Virus record (IMG/VR): IMGVR_UViG_3300017992_000088
Span: 1-23,015 of that record
Source of the DNA: a virus
Strand: one strand, 5' to 3'
Length of the DNA stretch: 23,015 bases
The notes under the pieces are model-generated. The model did no database searches. It was not told the DNA's origin and worked only from the letters and a program-made list of their open reading frames with translations. Shown piece by piece: positions 20,505 to 23,015 of the stretch (positions are counted from its first letter, which is position 1; every line of letters begins with the position of its first letter). Position numbers and translations under genes: made by a program.

Positions 20505-21651
20505 TCGCATTTTCACCGTACGCTGCTCAGCCCTCGATCTGCTCTGGCAATGCGCCGAGTCGATCGACCGGCCCGACGGCGCGCTTGTCGTCAGCCCGGC
20601 CAACGAGATGGCGGACCTCGGGACGGCGCAACACCGCGCGGCCGAATCGCTCGGCGTTGATTCGGAGCCCGACTTGGCAGACATCGCGTCCCGATTCGGC
20701 GTCGATCTCGACGAGCTGTCGATGCTGTGGGCGATGACGCTCCGGCAGTGGAACGGCGGCGAGCAGCATCCAGGCCTGAAGACGTGGTTCGCCGATGGCG
20801 ATACCGAGTGCCAGGGCGAGCACGTCGTCGAGTGGCCGCATCACAGCTACACGCACTTCCGGCTCCGCGGCAAGCGTGACCGGCGCGCCATCCGTGGCAA
20901 TCGCGTGTACGGGCTCGATTGGAAAACCGGATATGTCGAGGCCGACCACGAGCACCAAATGCGCGGCTACGGCTTCCTCGACATGCTGGCGTATCCAGAG
21001 GCCGAGCAGATCTGGAGCGGGATCGCGTACGTCCGGCTCGGCTTCATCGACGCGAAGATCTACACGCGGAGGCAGCTCGAAGACTGGTTCGCCGATCTGC
21101 TCACGCACCTGGCGAACCAGCTCGGCACCTACGCGCCCGGCCCGCACTGCCGGTTCTGCGATCGGCAGCACGATTGCGCCGGCCGCGATCGGTGGATGCA
21201 GTCGGCGATCGTCGCGTTCGGCTCGAATCTGCGTGTACCGATCGAGGGGCCGCCGGAGATGATCGGGCCACAGCTTGCCGAACTGCTGAGGACGGCGAAG
21301 GCGGTCGGCGGCGCCTGCGATCGTGTCCGCGACGTTGCCCGCGAGTACGCCGACGCGCACGACGGCTTTTTCCCGACCGGCGACGGGCGAGCGTTTGAGC
21401 TACGGACGACGAAGCGGCGGTCGATCGATCCCGCCGCGGGCTGGCCGGTGCTCAGTCAGCATCTCACGGATGGCGAGCTGGCCCCGTGCGTCAAGATCAG
21501 CAAGGGGGCCGTCGAGAAAGCGATCGGCGCGAAGACTGAACGCGGCGGCAAGGGCAAGGCGATCGAGGCACTGATGGACGAACTCGACGCGGCGGGTGCG
21601 CTGCGCGAACAACCGATGACACAACTGCGGGAGGTCAAGGCGGATGTCTAG
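20497..21651 (+). CDS. PD-(D/E)XK nuclease with iron-sulfur cysteines (Cas4/RecB/DUF2800-like)
   Basis: 384 residues from ATG 20497, which overlaps the preceding stop. The nuclease core is visible: GTAQH at 42-46 (the conserved His), KRD with Asp128 after a beta strand, DWK at 141-143 (the D-x-K catalytic pair) and HQMRGY at 153-158 (the Q-x3-Y motif). Four cysteines, C19 near the N-terminus and C218-x2-C221-x5-C227, are spaced as in Cas4- and AddB-type 4Fe-4S nucleases. The C-terminal 100 residues, with KRRSIDPAAGW and MDELDAAG, resemble the DUF2800 phage nucleases. It probably resects DNA ends for the annealing protein encoded two genes downstream. Its gene overlaps the next by eight bases. 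Confidence 0.83.
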   Translation: MPDRIFTVRCSALDLLWQCAESIDRPDGALVVSPANEMADLGTAQHRAAESLGVDSEPDLADIASRFGVDLDELSMLWAMTLRQWNGGEQHPGLKTWFADGDTECQGEHVVEWPHHSYTHFRLRGKRDRRAIRGNRVYGLDWKTGYVEADHEHQMRGYGFLDMLAYPEAEQIWSGIAYVRLGFIDAKIYTRRQLEDWFADLLTHLANQLGTYAPGPHCRFCDRQHDCAGRDRWMQSAIVAFGSNLRVPIEGPPEMIGPQLAELLRTAKAVGGACDRVRDVAREYADAHDGFFPTGDGRAFELRTTKRRSIDPAAGWPVLSQHLTDGELAPCVKISKGAVEKAIGAKTERGGKGKAIEALMDELDAAGALREQPMTQLREVKADV

Positions 21652-22003
21652 CCTATGGCGGAAGTTCTGGCGGTGGTTGACCGTATCGGAGATCCGCAGC
21701 GACGATCTGTCGCTCAACCCGTTGAGGCTCCGCGAGTCGGTGCGATGGCTGAAAGCGGAACTCGACGACGTGCGGCGGTATCACGAGCTAGATATGCGGA
21801 AAGCGGCGGACAAGATCGCGCAACGCAATGCCATCATCGCGATGTTTCTCGAAGCGAGACGCGCTACTGAAGCGGACGATGGTGATTCAGTTCGTGATTG
21901 GGATTCGGATGATTTGTTGAAAGCGGAATACGCCGCTATGCGGATGGCGGCACGTGAAGTCACGGAACGATCACCGATACTCGAAAGGTCGGCGCATGAC
22001 TGA
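21644..22003 (+). CDS. Small coiled-coil protein between nuclease and annealing protein
   Basis: 119 residues from an ATG overlapping the nuclease gene by eight bases. It has a Trp-rich N-terminus (SSLWRKFWRWLTVSE), a long helix with heptad spacing (RESVRWLKAELDDVRRY, then MRKAADKIAQRNAIIAMFLE), an acidic DDGDSVRDWDSDDLL turn and a last helix. No family is recognised. The position between the nuclease and the RecT-like gene suggests a link to recombination, such as an adaptor, but only position supports that. Confidence 0.55.
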   Translation: MSSLWRKFWRWLTVSEIRSDDLSLNPLRLRESVRWLKAELDDVRRYHELDMRKAADKIAQRNAIIAMFLEARRATEADDGDSVRDWDSDDLLKAEYAAMRMAAREVTERSPILERSAHD

Positions 22004-23015
22004 AGAACAGAAACCAATTATCGGCGGCGAGATCATGGTCCGCGGAACGGATCGCGGCGGGCTCGTGCCGAAGACGTTTACCGACATGTGGCGTATGGCG
22101 CAGGCGTTCCACGGTAGCGGCCTGCTGCCCGCTGCCTTCAATACGCCAGAGCAGACGTTCGTCGCGCTCGAATACTGCCTGGAGAACGACCTGAAGCCGT
22201 TCACCGCGATGCGGTGGCTGATGGTCGTCAACAACAGGATCGCCGAGTGGGGCGACCTCGTCGTCGGCCGCGTGCTCGGCTCCGGGAAGTGCAGGGACTA
22301 CAAGGTCGCGATCATCGGCGAGGGCGACGATATGGCGGCCGTCGTGCAGTCGCGGCGGAGTGACAGCGACCAGGTCATCGAGACGCGATTCAGCGTTGAC
22401 GACGCAAAGGCCGCGGGGCTGTGGGGCAAGGCTGGGCCGTGGAAGCAGTACCCGCGTCGGATGCTCGAGTGGCGGGCGAAGCACTGGCACTTCCGCGATT
22501 ACTACGCCGACGTGCTCCAGGGCGTGCTGATCGCGGAGGAAGTGATCGACTACGACTCGTTTGACGCTTCGGCTGCGAACGGCGCAGAGCCGCCGACTGG
22601 CCGTATCGAGACGCGGACGATGGGATTCGGAGGCGACGATGGGAACGGCGACGGACCGAAGGTACGCGAGGGAGGCGATGGCGATGAGGCGGACGCTGCT
22701 GGCGAGCCGGCGCCGGCCGTGGCAGAGGTTGACGAACTTCCGCCGTCCATCGCTGAGGGTCCATACCTCGAATCGATCGGCAGCTCGGCCGCTCCTGTTC
22801 CGCCAGCTCCCGCGGCGCCGGAGCGGCAGGGGGGCGGATCGGATGACCCTGTCGTCGTCAAGCGGCTCGGGCTGCTGATGACGTACGCGGCCCATGCGAA
22901 GGTGCCGCACGCGAAGTGCCGCGGCGCCGTGCTCGCGTGGCTCGGGGCGGACGGGATCGAGGCGGATGACATCGCCGATCAAGCGACGTTCGACGCAGCG
23001 ATCGAGCGAGCGAAA
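21996..23015 (+). CDS. RecT-like single-strand annealing protein (3' end outside window)
   Basis: The frame runs from ATG 21996, overlapping the previous stop by eight bases, to the window edge, giving 340 residues with no stop. The RecT-type blocks are LVPKTFTDMWRMAQAFHGSG, ALEYCLENDLKPFTAMRWL, VVNNRIAEWGDLVVGRVLG, ETRFSVDDAKAAGLWGKAGP, then WKQYPRRMLEWRAKHWHFRD and VLQGVLIAEEVID. The KAGPW and MLEWRA motifs are characteristic. From about residue 200 a Pro/Ala/Gly/Glu-rich, probably disordered linker precedes a C-terminal domain (KRLGLLMTYAAHAKVPHA, VLAWLGADG). RecT family proteins anneal complementary single strands in phage recombination, usually with an exonuclease; here the nuclease is two genes upstream. 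The long linker and extra domain are unlike plain RecT. Confidence 0.85.
   Translation, partial: MTEEQKPIIGGEIMVRGTDRGGLVPKTFTDMWRMAQAFHGSGLLPAAFNTPEQTFVALEYCLENDLKPFTAMRWLMVVNNRIAEWGDLVVGRVLGSGKCRDYKVAIIGEGDDMAAVVQSRRSDSDQVIETRFSVDDAKAAGLWGKAGPWKQYPRRMLEWRAKHWHFRDYYADVLQGVLIAEEVIDYDSFDASAANGAEPPTGRIETRTMGFGGDDGNGDGPKVREGGDGDEADAAGEPAPAVAEVDELPPSIAEGPYLESIGSSAAPVPPAPAAPERQGGGSDDPVVVKRLGLLMTYAAHAKVPHAKCRGAVLAWLGADGIEADDIADQATFDAAIERAK

Noticed and set aside
21960-22982. 340-codon minus-strand frame
   Set aside because: Antisense to the RecT-like gene, which has recognised motifs and a coupled start.

Overview
This window is part of the genome of a tailed double-stranded DNA phage or prophage with a long non-contractile (siphovirus-type) tail. 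It is GC-rich throughout, with tightly packed genes, most of which overlap by ATGA or GTGA. Nothing in the window fixes the host. A GspH-like pseudopilin and a tail protein opening with a G-D-W/N-W motif common in planctomycete surface proteins hint at Planctomycetota, but only weakly. No integrase, terminase, portal, holin or endolysin is visible.

Positions 1-14101 (+ strand) are the late structural operon: the end of the HK97-fold major capsid protein and a small virion-type protein; then a four-gene sugar-transfer cassette (three DUF115/GT42-like proteins around one GT8-like glycosyltransferase, 1104-4136); then head-tail adaptor, head closure, HK97-gp10-like and DUF3168 tail-completion proteins. 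An intrinsic terminator at about 6509-6549 precedes the tail tube gene. After it come two tail-assembly chaperones, a short tape measure, an unrecognised tail protein, a beta-rich fibre-like protein, a C1q-tipped fibre, a coiled-coil protein and two cysteine-rich proteins. The glycosyltransferases in the head operon suggest sugar modification of the virion or host surface.

Positions 14061-17179 (- strand) are an accessory module, probably read leftward from one good sigma70-type promoter (17278-17305). It encodes, in transcription order, a small unknown protein, a known but uncharacterised phage family with an Ala-rich repeat tail, a 21-residue peptide, a small winged-helix-like protein, a pentapeptide-repeat protein, a Cro/C1-type HTH protein and a type II secretion-like pseudopilin. 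The last three are translationally coupled. This coupled set is the most unusual content of the window.

Positions 17180-18580 are a control and RNA region: divergent promoters, stacked inverted repeats, a small RHH-like gene, a 611-base stretch without a convincing gene holding two oversized tRNA-like elements, a 73-residue protein and a strong hairpin terminator.

Positions 18581-23015 (+ strand) are an early-type operon of small phage genes of known-but-uncharacterised families, two genes sharing the same 31-bp start, a Cas4/AddB-like iron-sulfur PD-(D/E)XK nuclease and a RecT-like single-strand annealing protein running off the right edge. The last two form a phage recombination pair.
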